64,000 nt of DNA from assembly GCA_016938875.1 (NCBI GenBank), contig JAFGTV010000029.1, forward strand, positions 62,001-126,000, in the 5' to 3' direction. Positions 41,478 through 52,819 of the stretch are shown here, one piece after another; position 1 is the first letter of the stretch; the number at the start of each line of letters is the position of its first letter. This DNA is from Paracoccaceae bacterium (lineage in GTDB: Bacteria; Pseudomonadota; Alphaproteobacteria; Rhodobacterales; Rhodobacteraceae). The translations under genes and the position numbers were made by a program. The notes under the pieces are model-generated. The model did not search any database, was not told the origin of the DNA, and saw only the letters and a program-made list of their open reading frames with translations.

Positions 41478-43283
41478 ATGGCCGCTTACGAATACGAGAC
41501 GCACGAATACGACGTTGTGGTGGTCGGCGCCGGGGGCGCGGGTCTGCGCGCCACGCTGGGCATGGCCGAACAGGGCCTGCGCACCGCCTGCATCACCAAG
41601 GTTTTCCCCACCCGCAGCCATACCGTGGCCGCCCAGGGCGGTATCGCGGCATCGCTGGGCAACATGGGCCCCGACAGCTGGCAGTGGCACATGTACGACA
41701 CCGTCAAGGGGTCCGACTGGCTGGGCGATACCGACGCTATGGAATACCTCGCCCGCGAGGCGCCCAAGGCGGTTTACGAGCTGGAACATTACGGCGTGCC
41801 GTTCTCGCGCACCGAACAGGGCCGGATCTATCAGCGCCCCTTTGGCGGTCACACCACCGAGTTCGGCGAGGGCCCCCCGGTGCAGCGCACCTGTGCCGCC
41901 GCCGACCGCACCGGCCACGCGATCCTGCACACGCTTTACGGTCAATCGCTCAAGCAAAAGGCCGAGTTTTTCATCGAATACTTTGCCATCGACCTGATCA
42001 TGTCCGATGATGGCGTGTGCCAGGGCGTTGTCGCGTGGAAGCTGGACGATGGCACGATCCACGTCTTTTCCGCCAAGATGACGGTGCTGGCCACCGGCGG
42101 CTATGGCCGCGCCTTTTTCAGCGCGACCTCGGCCCATACCTGCACCGGCGACGGCGGCGGCATGATTGCGCGCGCGGGCCTGCCGTTGCAGGACATGGAG
42201 TTCGTGCAGTTCCACCCCACCGGCATCTACGGCGCGGGCTGCTTGATCACAGAGGGCGCGCGCGGCGAGGGCGGCTATCTGACCAACTCCGAGGGCGAGC
42301 GGTTCATGGAACGCTATGCGCCCACCTACAAGGATCTGGCCAGCCGCGACGTGGTTTCTCGCTGCATGACCCTGGAAATCCGCGAAGGGCGCGGCGTCGG
42401 CGAGGGCAAGGATCACATCCACCTGAACCTGTCGCACCTGCCGCCCGAAACCCTGGCCGAACGCCTGCCGGGCATTTCGGAATCGGCGCGCATCTTTGCC
42501 GGTGTCGACGTGACCAAGGAACCGATCCCGGTCCTGCCCACGGTGCATTACAACATGGGCGGCATTCCCACGAACTATTGGGGCGAGGTGCTGAACCCCA
42601 CCGCCGATGACCCCGATGCCGTGTCCCCGGGCCTGATGGCCGTGGGCGAGGCGGGCTGCGCCTCGGTGCATGGCGCCAACCGCCTGGGCTCGAACTCGCT
42701 GATCGACCTGGTGGTGTTCGGCCGGGCCGCCGCGATCCGCGCCGCCAAGGTGGTGGACCCCACAACCGCGGTGCCAACGCCCAACCAGGCCTCGATCGAC
42801 GCGGCGCTGGGCCGGTTCGACGGGCTGCGCCACGCCAATGGCACCGTCGCCACCGCCGAGCTGCGCCTTGAGATGCAGAAAACCATGCAGACCGACGCCG
42901 CCGTGTTCCGCACCGACAAGACGCTGGCCGAGGGCTGCGAAAAGATGGCCGCCGTCGCGGGCAAGATGGACGATATCAAGGTCACCGACCGCTCGCTGGT
43001 CTGGAACTCGGACCTGATGGAAACGCTGGAGCTGACCAACCTGATGCCCAACGCCCTGGCCACCGTGGTCAGCGCCGAGGCCCGCAAGGAAAGCCGTGGC
43101 GCCCATGCCCACGAGGATTACCCGAACCGCGACGACGTGAACTGGCGCAAGCATTCGCTGTCCTGGGTCCACGGAAACCAGGTCACCCGGGCCTCTCGCC
43201 CCGTCCACCTGGAGCCGCTTTCGACCCACGAAGAGGGCGGCATCGACCTGAAAAAGATCGCGCCCAAGGCGCGGGTCTATTGA
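41478..43283 (+). CDS. sdhA: succinate dehydrogenase flavoprotein subunit
   Basis: [54 protein letters not shown]. Confidence 0.98.
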   Translation: MAAYEYETHEYDVVVVGAGGAGLRATLGMAEQGLRTACITKVFPTRSHTVAAQGGIAASLGNMGPDSWQWHMYDTVKGSDWLGDTDAMEYLAREAPKAVYELEHYGVPFSRTEQGRIYQRPFGGHTTEFGEGPPVQRTCAAADRTGHAILHTLYGQSLKQKAEFFIEYFAIDLIMSDDGVCQGVVAWKLDDGTIHVFSAKMTVLATGGYGRAFFSATSAHTCTGDGGGMIARAGLPLQDMEFVQFHPTGIYGAGCLITEGARGEGGYLTNSEGERFMERYAPTYKDLASRDVVSRCMTLEIREGRGVGEGKDHIHLNLSHLPPETLAERLPGISESARIFAGVDVTKEPIPVLPTVHYNMGGIPTNYWGEVLNPTADDPDAVSPGLMAVGEAGCASVHGANRLGSNSLIDLVVFGRAAAIRAAKVVDPTTAVPTPNQASIDAALGRFDGLRHANGTVATAELRLEMQKTMQTDAAVFRTDKTLAEGCEKMAAVAGKMDDIKVTDRSLVWNSDLMETLELTNLMPNALATVVSAEARKESRGAHAHEDYPNRDDVNWRKHSLSWVHGNQVTRASRPVHLEPLSTHEEGGIDLKKIAPKARVY

Positions 43284-43295
43284 GGAGGCGACACA

Positions 43296-44075
43296 ATGGT
43301 TGAACTGGCACTCCCCAAGAATTCGGTCGTCAAGACCGGCAAGACCTGGCCGCAGCCCCAGGGCGCGAGCAATGTGCGCAAGTTCCAGATCTATCGCTGG
43401 AACCCCGATACCGGTGAAAATCCCCGTGTCGACACCTATTTCATCGACATGGACAAGTGCGGCCCGATGGTTCTGGACGCGCTGATCAAGATCAAGAACG
43501 AGATCGATCCGACGCTGACCTTCCGCCGGTCCTGCCGCGAGGGGATCTGTGGATCCTGCGCGATGAATATCGACGGCACGAACACGCTGGCCTGCACCAA
43601 GGGTATGGACGAGATCCGCGGCACGGTGAAAATCTATCCGCTGCCGCATATGCCCGTGGTCAAGGACTTGATCCCCGACCTGACCCATTTCTATGCCCAG
43701 CATGCCAGCATCATGCCCTGGCTGGAAACCGAGACCAACGAGCCGGTCAAGGAATGGCGCCAGTCCCCCGCCGACCGCAAGAAGCTGGACGGCCTTTACG
43801 AATGCGTGATGTGCGCCTGTTGCTCGACCGCCTGTCCGTCCTACTGGTGGAACGGCGACAAATACCTGGGCCCCGCCGCGTTGCTGCACGCCTATCGCTG
43901 GATCATTGACAGCCGGGACGAGGCGACGGGCGAGCGTCTGGACGAGCTTGAGGATCCGTTCAAGCTTTACCGCTGCCACACGATCATGAACTGCACCAAG
44001 ACCTGCCCCAAGGGCCTGAACCCGGCCAAGGCGATTGCGTCGATCAAAAAGATGATGGTCGATCGCACCCTTTGA
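43296..44075 (+). CDS. sdhB: succinate dehydrogenase iron-sulfur subunit
   Basis: [38 protein letters not shown]. Confidence 0.98.
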   Translation: MVELALPKNSVVKTGKTWPQPQGASNVRKFQIYRWNPDTGENPRVDTYFIDMDKCGPMVLDALIKIKNEIDPTLTFRRSCREGICGSCAMNIDGTNTLACTKGMDEIRGTVKIYPLPHMPVVKDLIPDLTHFYAQHASIMPWLETETNEPVKEWRQSPADRKKLDGLYECVMCACCSTACPSYWWNGDKYLGPAALLHAYRWIIDSRDEATGERLDELEDPFKLYRCHTIMNCTKTCPKGLNPAKAIASIKKMMVDRTL

Positions 44076-44082
44076 GGGTCGC

Positions 44083-45273
44083 GTGATGAAAAGCGACCTT
44101 TTGATCCTGGGGGTGGCGGCGGCGGGCCTTCTTGCCTTCCTGTCCCCCTTCGTGCGGCGCCAACGGTTCTGGCGGGCGATGGTGACGCCGCTGGCCTCGA
44201 TCATCGGCTCGGGCTTTCTGGTGCTGGGGCCGATCCTGAACGACAATCTCGGATATCTGGCGCCGGCGGCGATGGCGCTGCTGGCGCTGATCGCCTACGG
44301 GTTCGGCGGCGCGATCCGGTTCAACATCGCCCGGTCCGGATCAGCGCCGGGCCATATCGAACCCTGGATCGAGGCGGCCGCGGGCTGGATGCTGGCCGTG
44401 TCCTACGTGATCTCGGTGGCTTACTACCTGAACCTTCTGGGCTCTTTCGCCGTTCGCCTGACCCCGTTCAACGACCCGCTTTATGCCAAGTCGGTCACCA
44501 CGTCGGTGTTCCTGACGATCCTTGTGGTGGGCTGGACACGCGGCTTCAAGGCGCTGGAGGGGCTGGAGAAATACTCGGTCAGCCTGAACCTTGCGGCGAT
44601 CCTGGGCCTCTTGGTCGGGCTGGCGCTGTTTTGTGGTGAAAACGTCGTCGCAACAGGTCCGGTTCTGAGCGCGCCCCATGTCGGCCCCTGGGCCGCGATC
44701 ACCCTGTTCTTCGGTCTGATCGTGACGGTGCAGGGGTTCGAGACATCGCGCTACCTGGGCGACCAATACGACGCCGATCTCAGGATCCGGTCGATGCGTG
44801 GCGCGCAGATCGTTTCGACGGCGATCTATCTGCTTTATGTCACGCTGCTGGTTCTGTCCTTTGCGCCCGATGACCGGCCGCCGGATGAAACGGCGATCAT
44901 CGGGCTGACCCATCTTGTCTCGCCGATCCTGCCCATCGTGTTGACGGCGGCGGCCTTGGCGGCGCAGTTCAGTGCGTCCGTGGCCGATACCACGGGGGCC
45001 GGCGGGCTGGTGGTCGAGCGTACCAAGGGGCGCGTCGGCAATCGGCTTGCCTATGCCGGGCTGGTTGCCGCCGGGATCGGCCTGACCTGGACGGCGCATA
45101 TCTTTGAGATCATCGCCTATGCCTCGCGCGCCTTCGCCCTCTACTACGCGATGCAGGCCGCGGTGGCGGCGTTGTCGGCCCGCCGCACGGGGCAGGGCCG
45201 GCGGGCCATGGGCTTTGCCTTGCTCTCGGTCCTTGGCCTTGCGATCGCGGTGCTGGGCCGCCCGGTGGAATGA
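44083..45273 (+). CDS. polytopic membrane protein, APC/amino-acid-permease-like
   Basis: About 12 hydrophobic segments; ASIIGSGFLVLGPIL, LEKYSVSLNLAAIL. Confidence 0.65.
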   Translation: MMKSDLLILGVAAAGLLAFLSPFVRRQRFWRAMVTPLASIIGSGFLVLGPILNDNLGYLAPAAMALLALIAYGFGGAIRFNIARSGSAPGHIEPWIEAAAGWMLAVSYVISVAYYLNLLGSFAVRLTPFNDPLYAKSVTTSVFLTILVVGWTRGFKALEGLEKYSVSLNLAAILGLLVGLALFCGENVVATGPVLSAPHVGPWAAITLFFGLIVTVQGFETSRYLGDQYDADLRIRSMRGAQIVSTAIYLLYVTLLVLSFAPDDRPPDETAIIGLTHLVSPILPIVLTAAALAAQFSASVADTTGAGGLVVERTKGRVGNRLAYAGLVAAGIGLTWTAHIFEIIAYASRAFALYYAMQAAVAALSARRTGQGRRAMGFALLSVLGLAIAVLGRPVE

Positions 45274-45343
45274 GCGGTTGCCTTGACGCCATGCTCGCCA
45301 GTGGCATTCATGGTCCTGCAAACGCCACCCCGGAGGCCCCCGC

Positions 45344-46186
45344 GTGACCACGCCCCCCGATGCCGCCGCCCGCCGTGCCGCGCGTCCCGTCATCTGCTAT
45401 CCGACCGAGACCCTGCCCACACCGGACATGGCGCTTTATGCCCGTGCCCGCACCGATCTTCGGAAAATCGGTGAAACCCTGGTGCCGCCGCGTGACGCGC
45501 GCGCGTTTCGGGTGCCCGCCGGGCATTTCTTTCGGATCGGCTGCGTGGACGGCCCGCAGGTCGGCGATCTGAACCTGTGGAACGCCCATGACCTGTCCGA
45601 ACGCTTTTTCTCCGGCAAGACACGCGCGTTGCATGGTACGCATCTGGGCATGGGTCACCGGATGTGGTCCACCTTTCCCCATCTCAGGCCGATGGCCACG
45701 CTGACCCATGACAGCCTGGAATGGTACGGGTTCGATGACGACGGGGCCGGGGTCCATGATGTGATCGGCACCCGATGCGATCCCTACACCAACGCGTTGC
45801 TTTCGGGCGGGCAGTATCACCACTGCTGCCACTCCAACCTGATCCGTGCGCTGGCCGCTGAAACCGGGCAAAGCCTGGCCGAGGCCGAGCCGCATATCCA
45901 TGACGTGCTCAACGTCTTCATGTGCACGGGATTTACCCGCGACACCCACCAGTATTTCATGAAGGCCAGCCCCGTGCGCCCCGGCGACTACCTGGAATTC
46001 TTTGCCGAGATCGACCTTATCGGCGCGCTGTCTGCCTGTCCGGGGGGCGATTGCGGGGCGCAGCATTCCTCTGACGCCGCCACCTGCCATCCGCTGCTGG
46101 TCGAGGTTTTCGCCCCGGCCCCCGGCGCGCTGGACGGCTGGATGGCGCCGCAGCCCAATCGCTATGACCGCACGCACGGGTCTTGA
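45344..46186 (+). CDS. DUF1989 (urea carboxylase-associated) family protein
   Basis: RVPAGHFFRIGCVDGPQVGDLNLWNAHDLSERF, GTRCDPYTNALL, HCCHSNLIRAL. Confidence 0.85.
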   Translation: MTTPPDAAARRAARPVICYPTETLPTPDMALYARARTDLRKIGETLVPPRDARAFRVPAGHFFRIGCVDGPQVGDLNLWNAHDLSERFFSGKTRALHGTHLGMGHRMWSTFPHLRPMATLTHDSLEWYGFDDDGAGVHDVIGTRCDPYTNALLSGGQYHHCCHSNLIRALAAETGQSLAEAEPHIHDVLNVFMCTGFTRDTHQYFMKASPVRPGDYLEFFAEIDLIGALSACPGGDCGAQHSSDAATCHPLLVEVFAPAPGALDGWMAPQPNRYDRTHGS

Positions 46187-46190
46187 TCTG

Positions 46191-46223
46191 CTCTTCTTCT
46201 GGGGAAAAATATCCAAATTCCCC
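46191..46223 (+). repeat. copy 3 of the recurrent intergenic element
   Basis: CTCTTCTTCTGGGGAAAAATATCCAAATTCCCC between convergent genes. Confidence 0.45.
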
Positions 46224-46248
46224 TAGCCGCAGCGGGCGCAAACCCGGA

Positions 46249-46953
46249 TCAGGTGAACGCGGCCTCTAACGCGATTTCGACCATGTCGCCGAAACTGCGC
46301 TCGCGGTCCTCGGCGGGCATCGCATCGCCGGTGATCAAATGATCCGAGACCGTCAGCACCGCCAGCGCCCGCGCCCCGTAGCGGGCGGCCAGGATATACA
46401 ACTCGGCGGCCTCCATCTCGACGGCCAGAACGCCGTGGCGGGTCAGCTGTTCGTTCAGATCGGGGCGTTCGTCATAGAACACGTCGGCGGAATAGATCCC
46501 GCCCACATGGGCCGTGACCGCGCGCGCCTGCGCCGCCGCATGGGCCGCCGACAGCAACCCGAAATCGGCACAGGGGGCAAAGTTCAACTCCTTGAACATT
46601 CCCCTTGAGGGGGTAGACAACGTCGAGGCCGTCATCGCCAGAACGATGTCGCGCAGCCCAACATGGGGTTGCATCGCGCCGGTCGATCCGATGCGGATCA
46701 GGGTTTTTGCGCCGTAGTCGCGGATCAGCTCGTTCACATAGATCGACAGCGACGGCATCCCCATGCCCGATCCCTGGATCGTCACGCGGTGGCCGCGCCA
46801 TGTGCCGGTATAGCCCAGCATTCCGCGCACCTGGTTCACACAGACCGGATCGGCCAGGAACGTCTCGGCGGCCCATTTGGCGCGCATCGGATCGCCGGGC
46901 AACAGGACGGTTTCGGCGATGTCGCCGGGGTTTGCACCGATATGGATGGTCAT
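46249..46953 (-). CDS. deoD: purine-nucleoside phosphorylase
   Basis: [54 protein letters not shown]. Confidence 0.95.
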   Translation of the reverse strand: MTIHIGANPGDIAETVLLPGDPMRAKWAAETFLADPVCVNQVRGMLGYTGTWRGHRVTIQGSGMGMPSLSIYVNELIRDYGAKTLIRIGSTGAMQPHVGLRDIVLAMTASTLSTPSRGMFKELNFAPCADFGLLSAAHAAAQARAVTAHVGGIYSADVFYDERPDLNEQLTRHGVLAVEMEAAELYILAARYGARALAVLTVSDHLITGDAMPAEDRERSFGDMVEIALEAAFT

Positions 46954-47000
46954 GGGGGCCTCCGCCGCTATGCGTCTCAGGCCCCCGTTATAGCGCCGTT

Positions 47001-48971
47001 TTACGCCGCCGCCACGGGGGCGGCGGGGTCGATCAGCCCGACGATATCGAACATGATCCGGTTCAGCTCGAAATCCTTGGGGGTATAGACCTTGGCCACG
47101 CCCAGGGCGCGCAGGCGGGCGGCGTCATCCTCGGGAATGATGCCGCCGACCACCACGGGGATATCGGCCAGGCCGGCGGCCTGCATCTGTTCCATCAGCG
47201 TCTCGATCAGGGGCATGTGGCTGCCCGACAGGATCGACAGGCCGACAACATCGGCGCCGCCGTCCCGGGCCGCGGCGACGATCTCGGCGGGGGTCAGGCG
47301 GATCCCCTCATAGGTGATGTCCATGCCGCAATCGCGCGCGCGCGAGGCGATCTGCTCGGCGCCGTTGGAATGGCCGTCAAGGCCCGGCTTGCCGACCAGC
47401 AGCTTTGGCTTGCGGCCAAGGGTCTGCGCCACGTTGGCCACGGCGGCGCGGATTTCGTCCAGCCCCTCGGTCCGGTTCGAGGGGTTCGGCGACACGCCGG
47501 TGGGGCCGCGATACTGGCCAAAGACGGCGCGCATCACATCGGCCCATTCGCCGGTCGTGGCCCCCGCGCGGGCGGCCTCGATCGAGGGGGGCATGATGTT
47601 CTGCCCGGTCTCGGCGGCCAGGCGCAGCGCGGCCAGCGCCTTGGTCACGCGGTCCGCGTCACGGGCGGCGCGCCAGGCGGTCAACCGGGCGATCTGGTCG
47701 GCCTCGGCCTGCGGGTCAGCGATCATGATCGCCTCGTCCCCTGCGGTCAGCGGCGAGGGCTCCGCGCCGGTCCAGCGGTTCACGCCAACGACGACGGTCT
47801 GGCCGGCTTCAACCCGGGCGATGCGTTCGGCGTTACTTTCGACCAGGCGCGATTTCATGTGCTCGATGGCGGCCACGGCGCCGCCCATGGCGTCGATCTG
47901 GGCCAGTTCCGCGCGCGCGCCCTCTTTCAACGCCTCGACCCGGGCGGTCACCGCGGGGTTGCCGTCAAAGAGATCGCCATATTCCAACAGGTCGGTTTCA
48001 TAGGCCAGGATCTGCTGCATCCTGAGCGACCATTGCTGATCCCAGGGGCGCGGCAGGCCCAGCGCCTCGTTCCAGGCGGGCAGTTGCACCGCGCGGGCGC
48101 GGGCGTTTTTCGAGAGCGTCACCGCCAGCATCTCGATCAGGATGCGGTAGACATTGTTTTCCGGCTGCTGCTCGGTCAGGCCCAGGCTGTTGACCTGCAC
48201 CCCGTAGCGGAAGCGGCGGAATTTCGGATCCTCGACGCCATAGCGGTCGCGGCAGATCTCGTCCCAGAGTTCCACGAAGGCGCGCATCTTGCACATCTCG
48301 GTGACGAAGCGGATGCCCGCGTTCACAAAGAACGAAATCCGGCCGACCATCTCGGGGAAATCCGCGGGCTCGACCTTGTCCTTCAGATCGTCCAGCACCG
48401 CCGTGGCGGTGGCCAGCGCATAGGACAGTTCCTGCTCGGGCGTCGCGCCGGCCTCTTGCAGGTGATAGGAACACACGTTCATCGGGTTCCACTTGGGCAG
48501 ATGCGCGCGGGTATAGGCGGCAACATCGGTGATCATCCGCAGGCTGGGCTTGGGCGGGCAGATATAGGTGCCGCGCGACAGGTATTCCTTGATCAGGTCG
48601 TTTTGCACCGTGCCTTGCAGTTTCGAGATGTCGGCGCCCTGTTCCCCGGCCGCCGCGATATAGAGCGCGAGCAGCCAGGGCGCCGTGGCGTTGATCGTCA
48701 TCGAGGTGTTCATCTGTTCCAGTGGGATGTCCTGGAACAGCATGCGCATATCGCCCAGATGCGCCACCGGCACGCCGACCTTGCCGACCTCGCCGCGGGC
48801 CAGTTCGTGGTCGCTGTCATAGCCGGTCTGGGTCGGCAGATCGAACGCCACGCTCAGGCCCGTCTGCCCCTTGGCCAGGTTCCCGCGATACAGCGCGTTC
48901 GACGCCTTGGCGGTGGAATGGCCCGCATAGGTGCGGAAAAGCCAGGGGCGGTCTTTTTGCGTCTCGGTCAT
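47001..48971 (-). CDS. ecm: B12-dependent mutase, probable ethylmalonyl-CoA mutase
   Basis: [42 protein letters not shown] (B12-binding DXHXXG-type), divergent to ccr. Confidence 0.9.
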   Translation of the reverse strand: MTETQKDRPWLFRTYAGHSTAKASNALYRGNLAKGQTGLSVAFDLPTQTGYDSDHELARGEVGKVGVPVAHLGDMRMLFQDIPLEQMNTSMTINATAPWLLALYIAAAGEQGADISKLQGTVQNDLIKEYLSRGTYICPPKPSLRMITDVAAYTRAHLPKWNPMNVCSYHLQEAGATPEQELSYALATATAVLDDLKDKVEPADFPEMVGRISFFVNAGIRFVTEMCKMRAFVELWDEICRDRYGVEDPKFRRFRYGVQVNSLGLTEQQPENNVYRILIEMLAVTLSKNARARAVQLPAWNEALGLPRPWDQQWSLRMQQILAYETDLLEYGDLFDGNPAVTARVEALKEGARAELAQIDAMGGAVAAIEHMKSRLVESNAERIARVEAGQTVVVGVNRWTGAEPSPLTAGDEAIMIADPQAEADQIARLTAWRAARDADRVTKALAALRLAAETGQNIMPPSIEAARAGATTGEWADVMRAVFGQYRGPTGVSPNPSNRTEGLDEIRAAVANVAQTLGRKPKLLVGKPGLDGHSNGAEQIASRARDCGMDITYEGIRLTPAEIVAAARDGGADVVGLSILSGSHMPLIETLMEQMQAAGLADIPVVVGGIIPEDDAARLRALGVAKVYTPKDFELNRIMFDIVGLIDPAAPVAAA

Positions 48972-49113
48972 GGCGCGCCTCGCGGATCGGGGTGGCAATA
49001 AAATTTCACTGCATGGTTGATACGGAAAATATTATGCCAATGTCAATTCGCTGCATCGCGGCAAGAGGTGCAATCCATGAGACATAAAATTACCCGATTG
49101 CCCCCATTTTACA

Positions 49114-49129
49114 TTGCAAAGTTGCGCAA
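49114..49129. promoter_or_regulatory. TTGCAAA/TTGCGCAA palindromic motif in the ecm-ccr divergent promoter
   Basis: TTGCAAAGTTGCGCAA, similar to TTTGCAAA motifs of RamB/PccR/CcrR-type regulators. Confidence 0.5.
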
Positions 49130-49207
49130 CCCCTTCTATCCCAGCCAGAAGAGCCGCGCGATTCTGCGTCGCGGCGAACAGTCCTGACCGACCCAGAGGA
49201 GGCCCCG

Positions 49208-50503
49208 ATGGCACTTGACACAAACCCGTCGATCGTTCCCTACGAGGCACCCGAGAAAGACCTCTACGAGATCGGCGAGATGCCCCCGCTGGGCTATGTT
49301 CCCAAGCAGATGTACGCCTGGGCGATCCGCCGGGAACGCCACGGCGAGCCGGACAAATCGTTCCAGGTTGAGGTCGTGGACACGCCCGAGATCGACAGCC
49401 ACGAGGTGCTGGTCCTGGTGATGGCCGCCGGCGTCAACTACAATGGCATCTGGGCGGGCCTCGGCATCCCGGTATCGCCCTTTGACGGCCACGGCGCGCC
49501 CTATCACATCGCGGGCTCTGATGCCTCGGGGATCATCTGGGCTGTTGGCTCGGCGGTCAAGAACTGGAAGGTGGGCGACGAGGTCGTGATCCACTGCAAC
49601 CAGGACGATGGCGACGACGAGGAATGCAACGGTGGCGATCCGATGTTCTCGCCCAGCCAGCGGATCTGGGGCTACGAGACGCCCGATGGGTCGTTCGCGC
49701 AGTTCACCAACGTGCAGGCGCAACAATTGCTGCCGCGTCCCAAGCATCTGACCTGGGAGGAATCGGCCTGTTACACGCTGACGCTGGCCACCGCTTACCG
49801 GATGCTGTTCGGCCACCACCCGCACGAGCTGAAACCGGGTCAGAACGTGCTGGTCTGGGGCGCGTCTGGCGGTCTGGGATCGTTCGCGATCCAGCTGATC
49901 AACACGGCGGGCGCCAACGCGATCGGGGTGATCTCGGACGAATCAAAACGGGATTTCGTCATGGACCTGGGCGCCAAGGGCGTCATCAACCGCAAGGATT
50001 TCAATTGCTGGGGCCAACTGCCCAAGGTCAACACCGACGAATACAAGGCCTGGTTCGGCGAGGTGCGCAAGTTTGGCAAGGCGATCTGGGACATCACCGG
50101 CAAGGGCGTGAACGTCGATATGGTGTTCGAACATCCCGGCGAGGCGACGTTCCCGGTTTCGACCTTTGTCGTCAAACGTGGCGGCATGGTGGTGATCTGC
50201 GCGGGCACCTCGGGGTTCAACCTGACGATGGACGCGCGCTATGTCTGGATGCACCAGAAACGCATTCAGGGCAGCCATTTCGCGCACCTCAAACAGGCCG
50301 CCGCCGCGAATCGTCTGATGGTTCAGCGCCGCCTGGACCCGTGCATGTCCGAGGTGTTCCCGTGGGATGAAATCCCCGCCGCCCACCTGAAAATGCTGCG
50401 CAACGAACACAAGCCGGGCAACATGGCCGTGCTGGTTCAGGCGCCGCGCACCGGGCTGCGCACCTTTGAGGATGTGCTGGAGGCCGGCGGCCCCGCCGCC
50501 TAG
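49208..50503 (+). CDS. ccr: crotonyl-CoA carboxylase/reductase
   Basis: GVNYNGIWAGLGIPVSPFDGHG, CNGGDPMFSPSQRIWGYETPDGSFAQF, WGASGGLGSFAIQL; 431 aa. Confidence 0.96.
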   Translation: MALDTNPSIVPYEAPEKDLYEIGEMPPLGYVPKQMYAWAIRRERHGEPDKSFQVEVVDTPEIDSHEVLVLVMAAGVNYNGIWAGLGIPVSPFDGHGAPYHIAGSDASGIIWAVGSAVKNWKVGDEVVIHCNQDDGDDEECNGGDPMFSPSQRIWGYETPDGSFAQFTNVQAQQLLPRPKHLTWEESACYTLTLATAYRMLFGHHPHELKPGQNVLVWGASGGLGSFAIQLINTAGANAIGVISDESKRDFVMDLGAKGVINRKDFNCWGQLPKVNTDEYKAWFGEVRKFGKAIWDITGKGVNVDMVFEHPGEATFPVSTFVVKRGGMVVICAGTSGFNLTMDARYVWMHQKRIQGSHFAHLKQAAAANRLMVQRRLDPCMSEVFPWDEIPAAHLKMLRNEHKPGNMAVLVQAPRTGLRTFEDVLEAGGPAA

Positions 50504-50542
50504 GCGCTGGCGCAGGGCCGGGCGGGGCGATAGGGTCCGGCC

Positions 50543-52075
50543 ATGACCCTGCCCGCGTTGACATATTCCGACGATCAGGCCGAGGCCCATGACCGCGTGG
50601 CCGCGTTGCTGCGCGGCATGGGTGTCGATCTGGACAATGCCCACCTGACGCCGCGCACGGACGGGCAGGCGGGCCTTTTGGCGATCACCGGCAAGGCCGG
50701 GTCGGGCAAGACGATGCTGCTGGCCCAGTTGGTGCAGGCCCTGACAGAGGCCGGGGTTCAGATCGTCTCGGGCGATTACGAGGGGCGGCGGCGCAAGGAT
50801 CGCCGCACCCTGGCCGTGCTGGCCCCCACCAACAAGGCGGCCAGCGTGCTGCGCCAGCGCGGCGTGCCGGCGACCACGATCCACCGGATCATCTATACCC
50901 CCGTCTATGACCCCGAATACGAAAAGATCGCCCAGTGGCTGACCGGCGAGGGCGAGCGCCCCGAGATCGAGGGGCTGAGCGATGCCGCGCTGGACCGGGC
51001 GTTCGCGTTTTATCAATCCAACAGCTCGGTGCCCGGCGCGCTGGCCGCCGCGGGCTTGCGCGGCAGCGACTTTATCCTCGGCTGGAAGCGGCGCGAGGAA
51101 CCGCTGGATATCGGCTTTGTCGACGAGGCCTCGATGCTGGACGCACGCCAGTTCGAGGATCTGCAAGAGATCTTTCCCACGCTGGTGCTGTTTGGCGATC
51201 CCGCCCAGTTGGCCCCGGTGAACCAGTCCGGCCAGATGGTGTTCGAAACCCTGCCCGAGGGGCAGAAGATGAACCTGCACCGCATCCACCGGCAGGCCGA
51301 CGACAACCCCATTCTGGACCTGGCGCACGCGCTGGGCGATCCTGATCTGGGGTTCGAGGCATTCGAGCGGATGGTCGAACAGGCCGCCGCACGCGACGAC
51401 CGGGTGCAACTGGCCGGACGGGTCGATTCCGACCTGATGGCGCGCTCTCCCGTGCTGGTGTGGCGCAACGCGACCCGGATACGGCTGATCCATGCCTTTC
51501 GCCACGCCCACGGCGCGCCCCTGGATGCCCTGATGCCGGGCGAGCCGCTGATTTGCGACGGGATCGAACTGCCGCTGAAGCATCGCAAAAAGCGGCTGGA
51601 CCTAGAGGCGCGCGGCCTGATCAAGGGGGCGCAGGTGATCTATCTGGGCCCCGGTCGCAAGCCCGGGTTTTCCCGCCTGCACGTGCTCGGCGCTGAGGAA
51701 CCGCAAATCTCGGCCGCCTCGATCGTCAAGATCGAACTGCCCGATGAGGAAGAGCCGTTCATCCCCTTTGCCGCCCATATGGGCGCCACCTTTCTGCATG
51801 GCGCGGCGGTCACGATCCACAAGGCCCAAGGCTCGCAATGGGAGGCGGTGCAGGTCTTTGCCCCCGACCTTTATGCCGCCGCCCGGATGGGCCGGGTCGA
51901 GGCCGGACAACCCCTGTGGAAACGGCTGGCCTATGTCGCCATCACCCGCGCCGAACACCGGCTGATCTGGGTTACGCGCTATAGCATGGCCCGGCCCAGG
52001 CGCGCGCTGACGGCCGATGACCTGGCGGCCCCCGCCGCCCCCCTGACCCTGAGCGCCGAGGAGCCCGAGACATGA
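50543..52075 (+). CDS. RecD-like superfamily 1B DNA helicase
   Basis: ITGKAGSGKTMLLAQLVQAL Walker A, APTNKAASVLRQRG, VDEASMLDARQF, TIHKAQGSQWEAVQVF, VAITRAEHRLIWV. Confidence 0.9.
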   Translation: MTLPALTYSDDQAEAHDRVAALLRGMGVDLDNAHLTPRTDGQAGLLAITGKAGSGKTMLLAQLVQALTEAGVQIVSGDYEGRRRKDRRTLAVLAPTNKAASVLRQRGVPATTIHRIIYTPVYDPEYEKIAQWLTGEGERPEIEGLSDAALDRAFAFYQSNSSVPGALAAAGLRGSDFILGWKRREEPLDIGFVDEASMLDARQFEDLQEIFPTLVLFGDPAQLAPVNQSGQMVFETLPEGQKMNLHRIHRQADDNPILDLAHALGDPDLGFEAFERMVEQAAARDDRVQLAGRVDSDLMARSPVLVWRNATRIRLIHAFRHAHGAPLDALMPGEPLICDGIELPLKHRKKRLDLEARGLIKGAQVIYLGPGRKPGFSRLHVLGAEEPQISAASIVKIELPDEEEPFIPFAAHMGATFLHGAAVTIHKAQGSQWEAVQVFAPDLYAAARMGRVEAGQPLWKRLAYVAITRAEHRLIWVTRYSMARPRRALTADDLAAPAAPLTLSAEEPET

Positions 52076-52806
52076 GTGCCAAGACCATCCTGATCACCGG
52101 CGCCAGCAGCGGCATCGGCCGCGCGGTGGCAGAGCTGTTCCTGGCCGAGGGCTGGCAGGTGGGCCTGCTGGCGCGCCGCGCCGAGGTGTTGGAGCAGATC
52201 GCGGCGGGGCAGCCGCGCGCGCTGGCCCTGCCCGCCGATGTAACCGACGCCGCGGCGCTCGAGGCCGCGTTCGATCGGTTCATGGAATGGGCCGGACGGC
52301 TGGATGTGCTGTTCAACAATGCCGGGATCTTTGGTCCCTCTGCCCCGATCGACGAGGTTGCGGTCGCGGACTGGGCCGAGGTGCTGGCGGTCAATGTCGG
52401 GGGCATGTTCCTGGCGGCGCGTGCGGGTTTTGCCCGTATGCGCGCCCAGTCGCCCCAGGGCGGACGGATCATCAACAACGGCTCGCTCTCGGCCCATGTG
52501 CCACGCCCCGGATCGGTGTGCTATACCACCACGAAACACGCCATCACCGGGCTGACCCGCACGCTTTCCCTGGATGGGCGGGCCTTTGGCATCGCCTGTG
52601 GCCAGATCGACATCGGCAACGCGCGCACCGCCCTGGTCGAGGATCTGACCGAACGGGCCCGCGCCGCGGGCCAGCCGGTTCAACCCACCATGGATGTCGA
52701 CAACGCCGCGCGCTCGGTGCTGCACATGGCGGGTCTGCCAGCCGAGGCGAACGTGCAGTTCATGACCGTGATGGCCACCAGCATGCCCTATATCGGGCGG
52801 GGCTGA
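52072..52806 (+). CDS. SDR-family oxidoreductase
   Basis: ILITGASSGIGRAVAELF, FNNAGIFGP, YTTTKHAITGL. Confidence 0.92.
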   Translation: MSAKTILITGASSGIGRAVAELFLAEGWQVGLLARRAEVLEQIAAGQPRALALPADVTDAAALEAAFDRFMEWAGRLDVLFNNAGIFGPSAPIDEVAVADWAEVLAVNVGGMFLAARAGFARMRAQSPQGGRIINNGSLSAHVPRPGSVCYTTTKHAITGLTRTLSLDGRAFGIACGQIDIGNARTALVEDLTERARAAGQPVQPTMDVDNAARSVLHMAGLPAEANVQFMTVMATSMPYIGRG

Positions 52807-52819
52807 GCGCCCGCTCGCG

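Noticed and set aside
41079-44246. 1055-aa ORF on - strand opposite sdhDAB
   Set aside because: Antisense to well-supported sdh genes; low-complexity His/Gly/Arg-rich translation
46707-49001. 764-aa ORF on + strand opposite ecm
   Set aside because: Antisense shadow ORF of a clear B12-dependent mutase
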